A stretch of 64,000 nt of DNA. Origin: an uncultured Collinsella sp. (GTDB taxonomy: Bacteria; Actinomycetota; Coriobacteriia; Coriobacteriales; Coriobacteriaceae). Each line of letters begins with the position of its first letter. The stretch's first letter is position 1. Positions 28,778-37,741 of the stretch are shown here, piece after piece. Below the pieces are notes generated by a model. It was not told the DNA's origin, ran no database searches, and saw only the letters and a program-made list of their open reading frames with translations. Made by a program: the position numbers and the translations under genes. The DNA is taken from NCBI GenBank assembly GCA_900768265.1, contig CAAGCF010000040.1, forward strand, positions 1-64,000, written 5' to 3'.

Positions 28778-29635
28778 ATGCGCAAACTGTTTTCCCGTCA
28801 GCTCATCGAGGCCCGTCACGAGATGCTGAGCATCTACGAGGCTGTAGACCTGGCGCTTCACGACGCCGTGAAGGCCTACGCGACCGACGATCGCAAGCTC
28901 GCCACCAAGACCAAGAAGCGCACGCTTTCGATTGACGCGCGCTGCGCCAACTTGGAGGCCGTGTGCTACAACCTGATCGCTACGCAGTCGCCGGTCGCCT
29001 CTGACTTCCGCTTGTTGCAGACAATCATCTACGTCGACTTTAACCTGCAGCGCATGACCGATAAGGTTCGCCAGATCTGCCGCGCCACGCGTCACATGGT
29101 CAAGGCCGACATCTCGCTGCCTCAGGAGCTTGTGACCTTGGTTGAAGCCGAGGCCGAGGCCGTCTATCAGGTGCTGGGTTCGTCGCTTTCTGCGCTCGTC
29201 ACCAACGACATGTCCATCATCTGCAATCTGGCCGTCGAGGACGAGCCGGTGCATGCGGCGTACGAGAAGTTCTTCCGTACCTTCAACCGCATGGACACGG
29301 GAGATTTTATGGACGACGACAGTAACTATGACGATCTGCGCCGTGCCATCATGGTTTCGCGCTACCTCGATCGTATCGCTTCGATTTCCATCGATGCAGC
29401 CTGTCGTCTGACCTTCCTTTTGACCGGCCAGCGTATGACTGCCGGCGATATCGCCCGCACGGACGAGGACGAGCTCGAGAGCATGCGCGTGCCTTCGGGC
29501 GAGGGCGTTATAATGAGGCCTGCCGTCGATGCGCGCTTTGTTGCCAAGGTGCCTGCTCACGAGGTGAGCGAGGGTCTTCGCTACCTGCTCGAGCACCTCG
29601 AGGACGAGGACGACACCGAGGACGACGAGGAGTAG
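28778..29635 (+). CDS. phoU: PhoU-domain phosphate signalling protein
   Basis: 285 aa. Two PhoU three-helix repeats: ARCANLEAVCYNLIATQSPVASDFR and the second around SRYLDRIASISIDAACRLTFLLTG. PhoU couples PstB to the sensor kinase and represses the Pho response when phosphate is plentiful. It is longer than typical PhoU (about 220 aa), with a C-terminal tail ending in an acidic run (EDEDDTEDDEE). No two-component genes are in the window. Confidence 0.9.
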   Translation: MRKLFSRQLIEARHEMLSIYEAVDLALHDAVKAYATDDRKLATKTKKRTLSIDARCANLEAVCYNLIATQSPVASDFRLLQTIIYVDFNLQRMTDKVRQICRATRHMVKADISLPQELVTLVEAEAEAVYQVLGSSLSALVTNDMSIICNLAVEDEPVHAAYEKFFRTFNRMDTGDFMDDDSNYDDLRRAIMVSRYLDRIASISIDAACRLTFLLTGQRMTAGDIARTDEDELESMRVPSGEGVIMRPAVDARFVAKVPAHEVSEGLRYLLEHLEDEDDTEDDEE

Positions 29636-29673
29636 GGTAGCTCCGTTCGTCGAAAGATTGTAAATACCTAAGT

Positions 29674-29708
29674 GAGCGCGGCCTTGCACCTGCAGGGCCG
29701 CGCTCTTG
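29674..29708 (+). terminator. Terminator after phoU
   Basis: GAGCGCGGCC (29674-29683) pairs perfectly with GGCCGCGCTC (29696-29705) and is followed by TTG, a short U-run. It closes the pst block. Confidence 0.75.
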
Positions 29709-29755
29709 CGTTAGCATGGGACTACTTGTATGGCTGTCAGCGGAGGCGATTGGCA

Positions 29756-30493
29756 ATGGATAACTATTTGGACTTGATGCGCGCTCGCCGCGAGCAGATT
29801 CTGGAGCGTTTTTATGCGGCACTCGATCGCGCGGGCCGTTCTCACGATGCCGCACGTCTGATTGCCGTCTCCAAGACCGTTGGCGTCGATGAGACCGTTG
29901 CCGCCATCCAGGCAGGGTATCGTCATTTTGCCGAGAACCGTCCGCAGGAGCTTGTTCGCAAGCTTGCGGGCCTCACAGAGCATCCGGAGCTACCCGAGGT
30001 GCGCTTCGATATGATCGGCAACCTGCAGACCAACAAGATCAATGCGGTTCTGGGCTCGGCCGAGCTGATTCATTCGGTAGGCTCGCTGCATTTGGCTCAG
30101 GCTATCTCGAGCCGTGCGGTCCGCAAGATTGAGGCAGGCGAGCTCTCCGGCCCCCAGCGCGTGCTGATCGAGGTTAATGTGAGCGGCGAGGAGTCCAAGG
30201 GTGGCTTTTCGCCCGACGAGGTCCGAGACGCCGCAAGCGAGCTTGCGGAGCTTGAGGGAATTTGTGTGCAGGGCCTTATGACTATGGCGCCCCGGGGGAA
30301 CAAGGATGTGGCGCGCCGCACCTTTGCCGGACTTCGCGAACTAAGGGACGAGCTTGAGGCTACGCACTCCGATCTGAGCCTGCCCGAGCTTTCCTGCGGC
30401 ATGAGCGAGGACTTTGAGCCTGCCCTTGAGGAGGGCTCAACGCTTGTTCGCCTGGGCAGGGTAGTATTTAGCCCGGAGTTTGCAGTAAAATAA
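29756..30493 (+). CDS. yggS: YggS-family PLP homeostasis protein
   Basis: 245 aa, PLP-binding single-domain TIM barrel. The PLP lysine is in LIAVSKTVGVDET; other family boxes are FAENRPQEL, DMIGNLQTNKIN and CGMSEDFEPALEEGSTLVRLGR. It buffers pyridoxal phosphate. The start (MDNYLDLMRARREQ) follows a GGAGG site. It precedes sepF, a common order in Gram-positives. Confidence 0.93.
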   Translation: MDNYLDLMRARREQILERFYAALDRAGRSHDAARLIAVSKTVGVDETVAAIQAGYRHFAENRPQELVRKLAGLTEHPELPEVRFDMIGNLQTNKINAVLGSAELIHSVGSLHLAQAISSRAVRKIEAGELSGPQRVLIEVNVSGEESKGGFSPDEVRDAASELAELEGICVQGLMTMAPRGNKDVARRTFAGLRELRDELEATHSDLSLPELSCGMSEDFEPALEEGSTLVRLGRVVFSPEFAVK

Positions 30494-30553
30494 GGCTCTG
30501 AAGTGCGCACTGATTATCGGAGCGCCTGCACTAAACCGCGAGAGGACACAACC

Positions 30554-31279
30554 ATGGGCTTCCTTGACGAGATTAAAAATAAGATGCACCTGGGCGGCCA
30601 GCAGGGTTACGACCAGGGTTATGGTCAGGACGACGACTACGGCTACGATGACGCCTACGACGATGGCTACCAGAACAATGGCTACAGCGGCGCCTCGGGC
30701 GATGGCTTCTACACCCAGGACGAGCCGAGCAACGGCCTGTTGGGTCAGACGCGCCGCGGCGAGGCCGAGTCGGTGGCCGTGTACACACGCTCCGGTCAGC
30801 TGGTCGGCGACGATTCTCGCCACGCTACGACCTACAACCCGCCATCGCGCTCGCAGGAGACGGTTGCGGGCGGTTATCGTCCCGGTGCCTACGACACGCC
30901 GTCGAGCTACGCCGAGAGCACGCGTGCCCGCGCTGCTGCCCCCGCACCTGCTCCCTCACCGAGCGATGCCTCGGCGTATGCGAGCAACATCATCAACTCT
31001 ACGCCGCAGCTGCCGGCCTATGTCCTGCGCCCCGAGAGCTATGACGACGTGGAGACCGTCGTGCGCCGCGTGCGCACCAAGCAGCCTGTCGCGCTGATTT
31101 TTGTGGGCGTTCGTACTGAGGTCGCCAAGCGCGTCCTGGACTTCTCTTACGGCTTTGCCTGCGGCCTGGGTGCCACAGTCAAAGAGGTGGGCGATCGCGT
31201 GTTTATGGTGCTGCCCACCGGTTGCGAGGTCAAAGATTCGGACCTCAAAAAGCTCCGTGCCGACGGCTACCTTAAGTAA
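30554..31279 (+). CDS. sepF: Cell division protein SepF
   Basis: 241 aa. It starts MGFLDEIKNKMHLGG, the amphipathic membrane-targeting helix, followed by a long Tyr/Asp/Gly/Gln-rich linker. The C-terminal SepF fold begins at AYVLRPESYDDVETVVRRV and ends with VFMVLPTGCEVKDSDL. It anchors FtsZ to the membrane, replacing FtsA, which is absent from the cluster. The linker is longer than in Bacillus SepF. The yggT reading frame continues in the same phase right after its TAA. Confidence 0.92.
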   Translation: MGFLDEIKNKMHLGGQQGYDQGYGQDDDYGYDDAYDDGYQNNGYSGASGDGFYTQDEPSNGLLGQTRRGEAESVAVYTRSGQLVGDDSRHATTYNPPSRSQETVAGGYRPGAYDTPSSYAESTRARAAAPAPAPSPSDASAYASNIINSTPQLPAYVLRPESYDDVETVVRRVRTKQPVALIFVGVRTEVAKRVLDFSYGFACGLGATVKEVGDRVFMVLPTGCEVKDSDLKKLRADGYLK

Positions 31280-31300
31280 AAACAAGACGAGGAGATTCTC

Positions 31301-31582
31301 ATCAACATCTACACCATTGTCCAGCTGGTCAATACGCTGTTCAACTTTTACTCCACGCTCATTGTGGTTTACTGCCTTATGACGTGGATTCCCATGAAGC
31401 AGGGTGGATTGCTACAGGATATCGCCGCTGTTCTCGATAGCGTGTGCGGCCCGTGGCTCAATTTGTTCCGCCGGTTTATCCCGCCGATGGGCGGCGTCGA
31501 TTTTTCGCCGGTCGTTGCGATTATTGCGTTGCAGTTGGTGCAGAAGCTGGTTCTGCAACTTCTTATAGGTATACTCATATAA
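31301..31582 (+). CDS. yggT: YggT-family membrane protein with apparent ATC start
   Basis: 93 aa if it begins at the ATC of 31301 (NIYTIVQLVNTLFNFYSTLIVVYCLMTWIPM), which fits the YggT family. Two membrane segments flank a loop containing WLNLFRRFIPPMGGVDFSPVV, the family signature. GAGGAG lies six to seven bases before 31301. No ATG, GTG or TTG occurs between the sepF stop and GTG 31364, and a start there would cut off the first membrane helix. The use of AUC as initiator is therefore inferred. Members of the family sit in the sepF-divIVA area of many genomes. Confidence 0.75.
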   Translation: MNIYTIVQLVNTLFNFYSTLIVVYCLMTWIPMKQGGLLQDIAAVLDSVCGPWLNLFRRFIPPMGGVDFSPVVAIIALQLVQKLVLQLLIGILI

Positions 31583-31644
31583 AACTGGCATAGTAACTCA
31601 CGTCGGGCGCACGGCGCCAAGGCGAAGATAAAGGAGAACTTGTT

Positions 31645-32322
31645 ATGGCTATTACCCCTGCTGACATTCAGGCTCAGACCTTCTCTGAGGCCAAGCGCGG
31701 CTACGATCCCGCCGAGGTCGACGTCTTCCTGGAGACCCTGTCCTCTGAGGTCGACGCCATGCTCGCCAAGATTGTCGATCTTAAGGGTCGTCTGACCGCC
31801 ACCGAGCAGCAGCTCGCCGACACGCAGGCCCAGCTTGCTCAGGCTCAGGATGCTGCCGCCCAGGCCGTCCCTGCCGCCCCCGTGGCCGCTCCCGCGCCCG
31901 ACTTCTCCGCTCAGGAGCGTCAGATTTCCGCTGCCCTGATTGCTGCCCAGCAGACCGCCGAGGGCATTGTCAACGACGCCAACGAGAATGCTGACCGCAT
32001 CCGCAACGAGGCCGACGCCAAGGCCCGCGAGGTCATCCGTCAGGCCCTGACCGAGAAGCAGGCCGAGCTTGAGGAGATCGACCGCCTGAAGGCTTCCCGT
32101 GAGGAGTTCAAGGCCGAGTACCTCAAGCTCATCCAGCACTTCATGGACGATGCTCAGAACTCCTTCCCGTCCGATCTCATGGCTTCCACGCCGGTCGGCT
32201 CCGCCGCTTCTCCGGCTGTGACCGTTCCTGCTGCCGAGCCGCTGCCCGTCGCCGAGCCGGTTATCCCTGTTGCCGATCCCTTTGCACCGATTGACAACTT
32301 CGCTGCCGACGACCTGGACTAA
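31645..32322 (+). CDS. divIVA: DivIVA domain protein
   Basis: 225 aa. It begins with the conserved DivIVA N-terminal motif (TPADIQAQTFSEAKRGYDPAEVDVFLETL). Coiled-coil segments follow (about 35-80 and 105-160), then a Pro/Ala/Val-rich acidic tail. DivIVA marks poles and septum by binding curved membrane and directs peptidoglycan synthesis in Actinobacteria. AAGGAG precedes the ATG. It ends the division block. Confidence 0.9.
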   Translation: MAITPADIQAQTFSEAKRGYDPAEVDVFLETLSSEVDAMLAKIVDLKGRLTATEQQLADTQAQLAQAQDAAAQAVPAAPVAAPAPDFSAQERQISAALIAAQQTAEGIVNDANENADRIRNEADAKAREVIRQALTEKQAELEEIDRLKASREEFKAEYLKLIQHFMDDAQNSFPSDLMASTPVGSAASPAVTVPAAEPLPVAEPVIPVADPFAPIDNFAADDLD

Positions 32323-32347
32323 TATCCAGCTATCATTTAGCGCCTAG

Positions 32348-32377
32348 AAAGGGCCCACAGCTTGTGGGTCCTTTTTT
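32348..32377 (+). terminator. Terminator after divIVA
   Basis: AAAGGGCCCACA and TGTGGGTCCTTT pair with one wobble around GCT, followed by TTTTT. It is a strong intrinsic terminator. Confidence 0.9.
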
Positions 32378-32488
32378 GTGGCTGTATGCAGTCTGCAAAA
32401 CAAAAACGCCGAGTCCTGCGTTTGAGGGCACAGAACTCGGCGAACGGGCGAGCGGTCAAAGGTGGATTTTAAGGCATGTCCCAAAAAT

Positions 32489-33021
32489 CTACTTGAGGAG
32501 GAAGTCGGGGAGGGGAATGGTGCGGGCCTCGCGATGTTCGGGGTCGGCGATGTGGTCGGCAGGATAGCCGCAGACGAGCATATGATAGGGATAGATACCC
32601 TCGGGCAGGCTGAACTGCTCACAGGCCACCTCGGGCTTAAAATGGCACACCCAGCACGTACCCAGGCCCTGTTCCTCGGCCTCCATCATCATTTGATCGC
32701 ACACGATCGAGGTGTCGATGGCACTGGAGTTCATCTGGTCATAAGGGCGCACCCAAGCATCGTCGGTAACGCTGCAAATAAGAAAGATAAGCGGTGCCCC
32801 AAAGATAGACCCATCACGAGCAAACCGAGGCTGACAGGCAGCAGCCTTCTCCAGAAGCTCAGGCGTATCCAACACCATCACACGAGCTGGATGATTATTA
32901 CAAGCAGAAGGAGCAATACGCCCAGCCTCAACAATGGCATCCACCACAGCCCGCTCAACAGAACGATCCTCAAACAAACGACAAGAATACCGACCCCGAG
33001 CCAGATCCAAATAACTCACAA
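32489..33021 (-). CDS. Small nitroreductase-family flavoprotein
   Basis: 177 aa from a GTG at 33021, which has GGAGGG seven bases upstream on the minus strand; a longer reading to 33082 has no such site. FMN-binding features are ARGRYSCRLFEDRSVE near the start, SACNNHPARVMV in the middle and GLGTCWVCHF toward the C-terminus. Members reduce nitro compounds, quinones or similar substrates with NAD(P)H, but the physiological substrate is unknown. It stands alone between divIVA and the PiT block. Confidence 0.85.
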
Positions 33022-33199
33022 CCAAGCCCTCCAAATTCAACGAATCAAACCAAAGTAAATCAAAGGGTACCCAAAGCACCATCCACCCAAACGCTTAAGG
33101 CGGCCCCAAAGTTCCCAACCGGGCCCCAAGGCCCTGCCAACAAAAGCCCCATCGCTTTCAAAGTATCAGCCAAAGTTCCCAATGGTGGTACATAAGGGA

Positions 33200-33276
33200 G
33201 CGGGCCCGACCACTAATACCTTTTGAACGACTCTGCTTGCAGCCGGAGTGAAAAAGGTATTAGTGGTCGGGCCCGC
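33200..33276. repeat. Long perfect hairpin, 25-bp arms
   Basis: Bases 33200-33224 and 33252-33276 are perfectly complementary across 25 bp with a 27-nt loop, the same loop length as the 3202-3270 hairpin. It lies in the 279-base gap between the nitroreductase start and the DUF47 stop, which holds no gene. It could terminate or stabilise the leftward DUF47 message. The neighbouring 33080-33180 is C/A rich. Confidence 0.9.
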
Positions 33277-33300
33277 GACCGCCGGGACACGTACCCCCAA

Positions 33301-33924
33301 TTAACTGTTCTTCATGACAATCGAATCCACAACATCAGCCACATTCTCACAGCAGTCGGCGCAGTACTCCAGGAAGGCGTAGACGTCACGCCAGGCGATG
33401 ACCTCGAGCGGATCCTTGCCGTTGACATGCAGGTTGCGCATAGCGTTGATGTAGAGCTCGTCGGCCTCGGACTCGATCGTGTTGATCTGGATGACGAGTT
33501 CGCGCAGGGTCTTGGACTTGCGGTAATTGGGAAGCTCGACCATCAGGTCCTTCATGGCGCGGCAGGCATCGGTCACCTTGTGGGCGATCACGATGGCATC
33601 GGGATGGATGCTCTGGATGTTGGTGAAGTAGACGCGCTGCACGACGCCCTCGATACGGTCGAGCACGGTGTCGAGCGAGCAGCTCATCAGGTCCAGGTCC
33701 TCGCGCTCAAGCGGGGTGATAAAGGCCGTGAGCAGGGCGTCCTCAAGCTCATGGTGCTTCTTGTCGGCCGCATGCTCGATTGCGTGCATCTTGTCGAGCA
33801 TATCGTGAATCTTCGCAGGATCGAAGTTCTCGAAAATCTGGGTGAGCAGCTCGGCAGCCTGGACGGCAAGGTCGGCGCAGGCGACGTAGTTGTCAAAGTA
33901 GAACGAATCGGGTTTCTTTGCCAT
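33301..33924 (-). CDS. DUF47 (PhoU-like) partner of the PiT permease
   Basis: 207 aa, all-helical. It belongs to the DUF47/TIGR00153 family recognised from YFDNYVACADLAVQAAELL, HAIEHAADKKHHEL and FITPLEREDLDLMSCSLDTVLDRIEGV. Such proteins regulate or assist Pit-type phosphate transporters, and this gene follows a PiT gene by 67 bases on the same strand. GAAAGGA precedes the ATG at 33924. It is a second phosphate system besides pstSCAB in this window. Confidence 0.9.
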   Translation of the reverse strand: MAKKPDSFYFDNYVACADLAVQAAELLTQIFENFDPAKIHDMLDKMHAIEHAADKKHHELEDALLTAFITPLEREDLDLMSCSLDTVLDRIEGVVQRVYFTNIQSIHPDAIVIAHKVTDACRAMKDLMVELPNYRKSKTLRELVIQINTIESEADELYINAMRNLHVNGKDPLEVIAWRDVYAFLEYCADCCENVADVVDSIVMKNS

Positions 33925-33991
33925 GAGTGGGTCCTTTCGAGGCGAAGACGGGTGGGCGAAGTATTACGGTCCGGATGGACGCTCGGTTTGA

Positions 33992-35041
33992 CTAGATGAA
34001 CATCATGAACAGCTTGGCCATGACAAAGCTGATGAGTCCGCAGGCGGGGAAGGTGAAGAACCAGGTGAACATCATGTCCTTGACCACGCCAAAGTTGATG
34101 GCCGAAAGGCGCTTGACGGCGCCGACGCCCATGATGGCGCAGGTCTTGATGTGGGTGGAGGACACGGGGATACCGGTAAGGGTGGCAAGCAGCAGATTCG
34201 CGGCGCCTGCGAGGTCGGCGGAGAAGCCCTGGTACTTCTCGAGCTTGACCATGCTCTGGCCGACGGACTTGATGATGCGCTCGCCGCCCACGCTGGTGCC
34301 GATGCCCATGGTGGCCGAGCACAGCAGCATGATCCATATGGGGATGCCGGCATCGCCGACGCCGGTCTGGCCGTTGGCGAAGGCGACACCTAAAAAGAGC
34401 ACGCCGATGAACTTCTGTCCATCCTGCGCGCCGTGCATAAAGCTCATGGCCGCAGCGCTCGCGATCTGAGCGTATTTAAAGAAGACGTTTGCACGTCGCC
34501 TATTGGCGGCGGCAAACAGAATCGAGACAAGTTTGCACAGGATCCAGCCCATGACAAAGCCCAGGCCGATGGAGAGCGCCAGGCCGTAGATGACCTTCAT
34601 CCACTCGTGGACGTTGACGCTGTTCGCGCCGCCGAGGGCGATAGCGGCACCGGTCAGGCCGGCGATAAGGCTGTGGCTTTGCGAGGTGGGGATGCCAAAA
34701 CGCGATGCCGTGGCACCGTAGACGACAATGGAGAACAGAGCCGCGCAGAGGCACGCAAGCGCCATGGTGCTGTTTCCGCCAAAGTCGACGATATGTGAGA
34801 TGGTGTTGGCGACGCTCGCGTTAAAGTGCGTCATGATAAGCACGCCGAGGAAATTGAATGCGGCGCTCATGAGAATGGCGGCGCGGGCGGGCATGCAACG
34901 CGTAGTGACGCAGGTCGCGATGGCGTTGGGTGCGTCGGTCCATCCGTTGACGAAGATGGCGCCGAGCGCGAGAATCACGGTGACGGCAAGGACTGGGTTC
35001 GACACAATTTGGCCGAGGAAGGTTGAGAACGTTACGTCCAT
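33992..35041 (-). CDS. pit: PiT-family inorganic phosphate transporter
   Basis: 349 aa, about ten membrane segments. The two PiT signature repeats are seen: NGWTDAPNAIATCVTTR at the N-terminus and SFMHGAQDGQKFIGVL in the second half; GIPTSQSHSLIAGLTGAAIA is also typical. It is a low-affinity, ion-driven phosphate (or metal phosphate) importer. The downstream DUF47 gene is probably in the same operon. Confidence 0.93.
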   Translation of the reverse strand: MDVTFSTFLGQIVSNPVLAVTVILALGAIFVNGWTDAPNAIATCVTTRCMPARAAILMSAAFNFLGVLIMTHFNASVANTISHIVDFGGNSTMALACLCAALFSIVVYGATASRFGIPTSQSHSLIAGLTGAAIALGGANSVNVHEWMKVIYGLALSIGLGFVMGWILCKLVSILFAAANRRRANVFFKYAQIASAAAMSFMHGAQDGQKFIGVLFLGVAFANGQTGVGDAGIPIWIMLLCSATMGIGTSVGGERIIKSVGQSMVKLEKYQGFSADLAGAANLLLATLTGIPVSSTHIKTCAIMGVGAVKRLSAINFGVVKDMMFTWFFTFPACGLISFVMAKLFMMFI

Positions 35042-35254
35042 ATATGGGCTTTCTCGAAGTTTGCAGACACGTTACAAAAACATGATAAATCGTATCACCT
35101 CCTGTGGGTTTCTTTACCGAGTTCTGATGGGAGAAGTGAATTTTTTGGCACTAAAATTGAATATTAGCCCTGTTGACCGCGGGTATTCTTTTTGCTAACA
35201 CGCCATGAGGACACGTGTGCGCGCCCCAACACCCCAAAACCACAGTCTGTTCGC

Positions 35255-35284
35255 TTTACAACATACAAACATGCGTTCGATAAT
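35255..35284 (+). promoter_or_regulatory. Promoter for the unknown gene at 35292
   Basis: TTTACA (35255-35260) and GATAAT (35279-35284) are separated by 18 bp. Transcription would begin near 35291, almost on the ATG at 35292, so the message may be leaderless. Confidence 0.55.
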
Positions 35285-35291
35285 AGAGGGC

Positions 35292-35630
35292 ATGGAATAT
35301 CGACAGACAGACGGCAAAACTCGGCGCGTGCACAAGCAGTATGTGGACGTCGTGGCTCGCATCCTCGCGGGCGGACAGGTCGTGCCGGTCACCGTCTGCT
35401 GGGTCGACGGCCGTTGTTTTACGATCGACGAAATTATCTCGACCATTGGGTTTGGCCTGATGGTCCACGGCATCCGTACGGCAACATATAAGGTGCGTTT
35501 TGGCGGGCACGCGACCGAGTTGTATCTGGAGGACCAGACGCGCGAGCGGGCGGACGGCTCGCAGACGCACGTGATGCGTTGGTGGGTCTGGGCCTTTGAT
35601 CGTACGCTTGAGGGCGAGCGCCGTAGGTAA
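35292..35630 (+). CDS. Unrecognised small protein
   Basis: 112 aa from the ATG at 35292 (MEYRQTDGKTRRVHKQYVDVV). It is a mostly beta-like, soluble protein with RILAGGQVVPVTVCWVDGRCFTIDEI, and a basic C-terminus (TLEGERRR). No signal or membrane segment. In-frame starts at 35271 and 35205 are rejected because they lie within or upstream of the promoter. I do not recognise a family. It is transcribed away from the PiT gene. Confidence 0.6.
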   Translation: MEYRQTDGKTRRVHKQYVDVVARILAGGQVVPVTVCWVDGRCFTIDEIISTIGFGLMVHGIRTATYKVRFGGHATELYLEDQTRERADGSQTHVMRWWVWAFDRTLEGERRR

Positions 35631-35708
35631 GGACGTACAGCATTCGGGTACAATGACAGGAATCTTGTCACTTACGGCGCTGTCGTGCGCTTTTTGAAAG
35701 GACGAAGT

Positions 35709-36404
35709 ATGAACGATATCCAGGGCTATCAGAACGGCCCCATCGAGACCGGCGCAAGTCGCGCCAAGGAGATGTCGCCGCGCGCGTACAATCTCGCCAT
35801 GTCTGCCCTGATCTTCTTGGGCTTTTGCGCCATGGGCGCCGGCGCCTACTTTACGAGCACCATGTCGTTTGCGCGCATGATGATGAGCGGTGCCGCCTTG
35901 CCGCTGGTCTTTGGCTCGTTTATTTTGACCATCGTCGGCATGGTCATGATGTCGGCCGCCGCCAGCAAGCAGTCCGTGGGCCTGTCCCTTGTGGGCTACG
36001 TGATCTTTGCGAGTACCTTTGGCCTGACCGCGTCGTTTGGCCTTGCCAACTACGACCTGCCCACCATCAACACTGCCTTTATTGCCACGGCCGCCATCAC
36101 CTTTGTCTTTGGCGCCTTGGGCGTGACGTTCCCCAAGTTTTTCCAGCGCATATATGGCATCGGTTTTGGCATTCTGCTCGCCACGATTCTGGTTGAGATC
36201 GTGCTGATGTTCATGGGCGTCTCGCAGACCATCACCGACCTAATCGTGATCGTGGTGTTCGCCGGCTTTATTGGCTACGACACCTATGTTGCCACGACGG
36301 TGCCGCCCACGCTGCCCAACGCCGTGCTCATGGCGTCCAACCTGTTCGTGGACATCATCAACGTGTTCCTGCGCATCCTGAGCATCCTTGGTCGTCGCGA
36401 TTAA
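35709..36404 (+). CDS. Bax inhibitor-1 / YccA family membrane protein
   Basis: 231 aa with about seven membrane segments after a 30-residue cytoplasmic start (MNDIQGYQNGPIETGASRAKEM). Signature segments are GASVxx-like TFGLTASFGLANYDL, TAAITFVFGALGVTFPKF and GFIGYDTYV near the end. The family includes YetJ-type pH-sensitive calcium leak channels; the bacterial role is uncertain. GAAAGGA is a good ribosome site. It is a single gene with its own terminator. Confidence 0.88.
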   Translation: MNDIQGYQNGPIETGASRAKEMSPRAYNLAMSALIFLGFCAMGAGAYFTSTMSFARMMMSGAALPLVFGSFILTIVGMVMMSAAASKQSVGLSLVGYVIFASTFGLTASFGLANYDLPTINTAFIATAAITFVFGALGVTFPKFFQRIYGIGFGILLATILVEIVLMFMGVSQTITDLIVIVVFAGFIGYDTYVATTVPPTLPNAVLMASNLFVDIINVFLRILSILGRRD

Positions 36405-36453
36405 AGCGCGGCATTGCGACGCTTCCTGCCGGACACGGTAAAACGATACGAAA

Positions 36454-36480
36454 GGCGGTCCTTCGGGGCCGTCTTTTTTG
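36454..36480 (+). terminator. Terminator after the BI-1 gene
   Basis: GGCGGTCC pairs (with wobbles) with GGGCCGTC around the tetraloop TTCG, then TTTTTT. Confidence 0.85.
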
Positions 36481-36544
36481 TGCGCGGCGGGGTATGATGG
36501 ATGGGAAAAGCCGACAGCGGCAGCGACAGGAAAGGTGACCACTT

Positions 36545-37666
36545 ATGGCAGACGTCGACAACAGGAACCGTAACCGCAGGCCCAACCGCGCGGGACAGCC
36601 CAATCCCAAGCGCGAGGCGCGTGCCAAGGCCGCCGAGCGACATGTGGTGGCTGTGTCCGAGGCCTGCGCCAAGGATATCGAGCGCTCGCTTGCCGGCGTC
36701 CGCGAGTTCGACGGTATGCCCGCCGGCTTTGTCGCGGCGATGAAGGCCAAGGCCCAGGAGGCCGCGGCTGCTGAGGAGCAGGCTGCCGAGGACGTCGAGG
36801 TTGCTGACGCTGCCGAGGTTGAGACTGCGGTCGAGCCCGAGGCGGCACCCGAGTCCACCGAGTCGGCCGACGAGGCTGAGTCCGCGCCCGCGGAGGAGGC
36901 TGCTCCGGTCCTGCCCGAGGTCACCGTGCTTGATGCCTCCGCCACGCAGGCAATCCTCGATAACGGCCGCGGCTATGCGCAGTTCTGCGATATGGCCGTG
37001 CTTGCCTTTGCCTCGTTTACCAATCCGGGCGGCGGCTATATCCAGGGCTACCTGGGCCAGGAGGCGACGCTCTGCGCCGATTCGTACCTGTACAACGTGC
37101 TCGACAAGCAGCGCAAGTGGTACGGCGAGAACCGTCGCCGCAACATCAACTGCGAGCTGTACCGCAATCGTGCGCTGGTGGTGCCCGCCGTGCGCTTCGA
37201 CCGCAACCACGTGCACGCATACGCCGATGTGATCGTTGCCGCCGCACCCAACGTCAAGCGTGCCCGCCAGGAGTACCGCGTGAGCGATGACGCACTGTTG
37301 GATGCCCTGTGCGACCGTATCCGCTTTGTCCTTGCCATCTGCGATGAGCTGGGTCGCGAGAAGCTCGTGCTGGGTGCTTGGGGCTGCGACAATAACGGCT
37401 TTGATGCCGAGGCCGTGGCTGAGCTCTTCCGTAAGGAGCTTGCGTCGGGCGACTTTAAGGTCAAGCAGGTGTTCTTTGCCGTGCCCTCTACGCGCTGGGA
37501 TGAGGACTTCGCCAAGTTTGAGCACGTGTTGGCAAGCTTCCCTGAGCGAAACGAGGAGTCCTATGCTCAGGTTGCCGCCCGCGCTGCGGCCGCCCGTGCC
37601 GCCGAGCAGGCTCAGGCCGCTGCCGAGGACGACGAGGATGACGACGACTGGCGCAAATACCTGTAA
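36545..37666 (+). CDS. TIGR02452-type microbial PARG-like macrodomain protein
   Basis: 373 aa. The catalytic-type core begins near residue 125 and holds FTNPGGGYIQGYLGQEATLC, the poly(ADP-ribose) glycohydrolase signature, and LVLGAWGCDNNGFDAEAVAELF. It should bind ADP-ribose and may remove it from proteins. The normal signature GGG(X)6-8QEE reads QEA here, so the second Glu, the catalytic one in bacterial PARG, is replaced by Ala. The first 125 residues are a basic then Ala/Glu-rich low-complexity extension, and the C-terminus is acidic (DDEDDDDWRKYL). It might be a binder rather than an enzyme. It stands alone between terminators. Confidence 0.8.
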   Translation: MADVDNRNRNRRPNRAGQPNPKREARAKAAERHVVAVSEACAKDIERSLAGVREFDGMPAGFVAAMKAKAQEAAAAEEQAAEDVEVADAAEVETAVEPEAAPESTESADEAESAPAEEAAPVLPEVTVLDASATQAILDNGRGYAQFCDMAVLAFASFTNPGGGYIQGYLGQEATLCADSYLYNVLDKQRKWYGENRRRNINCELYRNRALVVPAVRFDRNHVHAYADVIVAAAPNVKRARQEYRVSDDALLDALCDRIRFVLAICDELGREKLVLGAWGCDNNGFDAEAVAELFRKELASGDFKVKQVFFAVPSTRWDEDFAKFEHVLASFPERNEESYAQVAARAAAARAAEQAQAAAEDDEDDDDWRKYL

Positions 37667-37691
37667 ACGATGCGCGTGATGCGACATGCCG

Positions 37692-37723
37692 AGCCGACGG
37701 GGGCTGCTTCCGTCGGCTTTTTA
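37692..37723 (+). terminator. Terminator after the PARG-like gene
   Basis: AGCCGACGG (37692-37700) and CCGTCGGCT (37710-37718) are perfectly complementary, followed by TTTTTA. It overlaps the leader of the next gene. Confidence 0.85.
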
Positions 37724-37741
37724 TTGAGTGGGGAGCTTACG

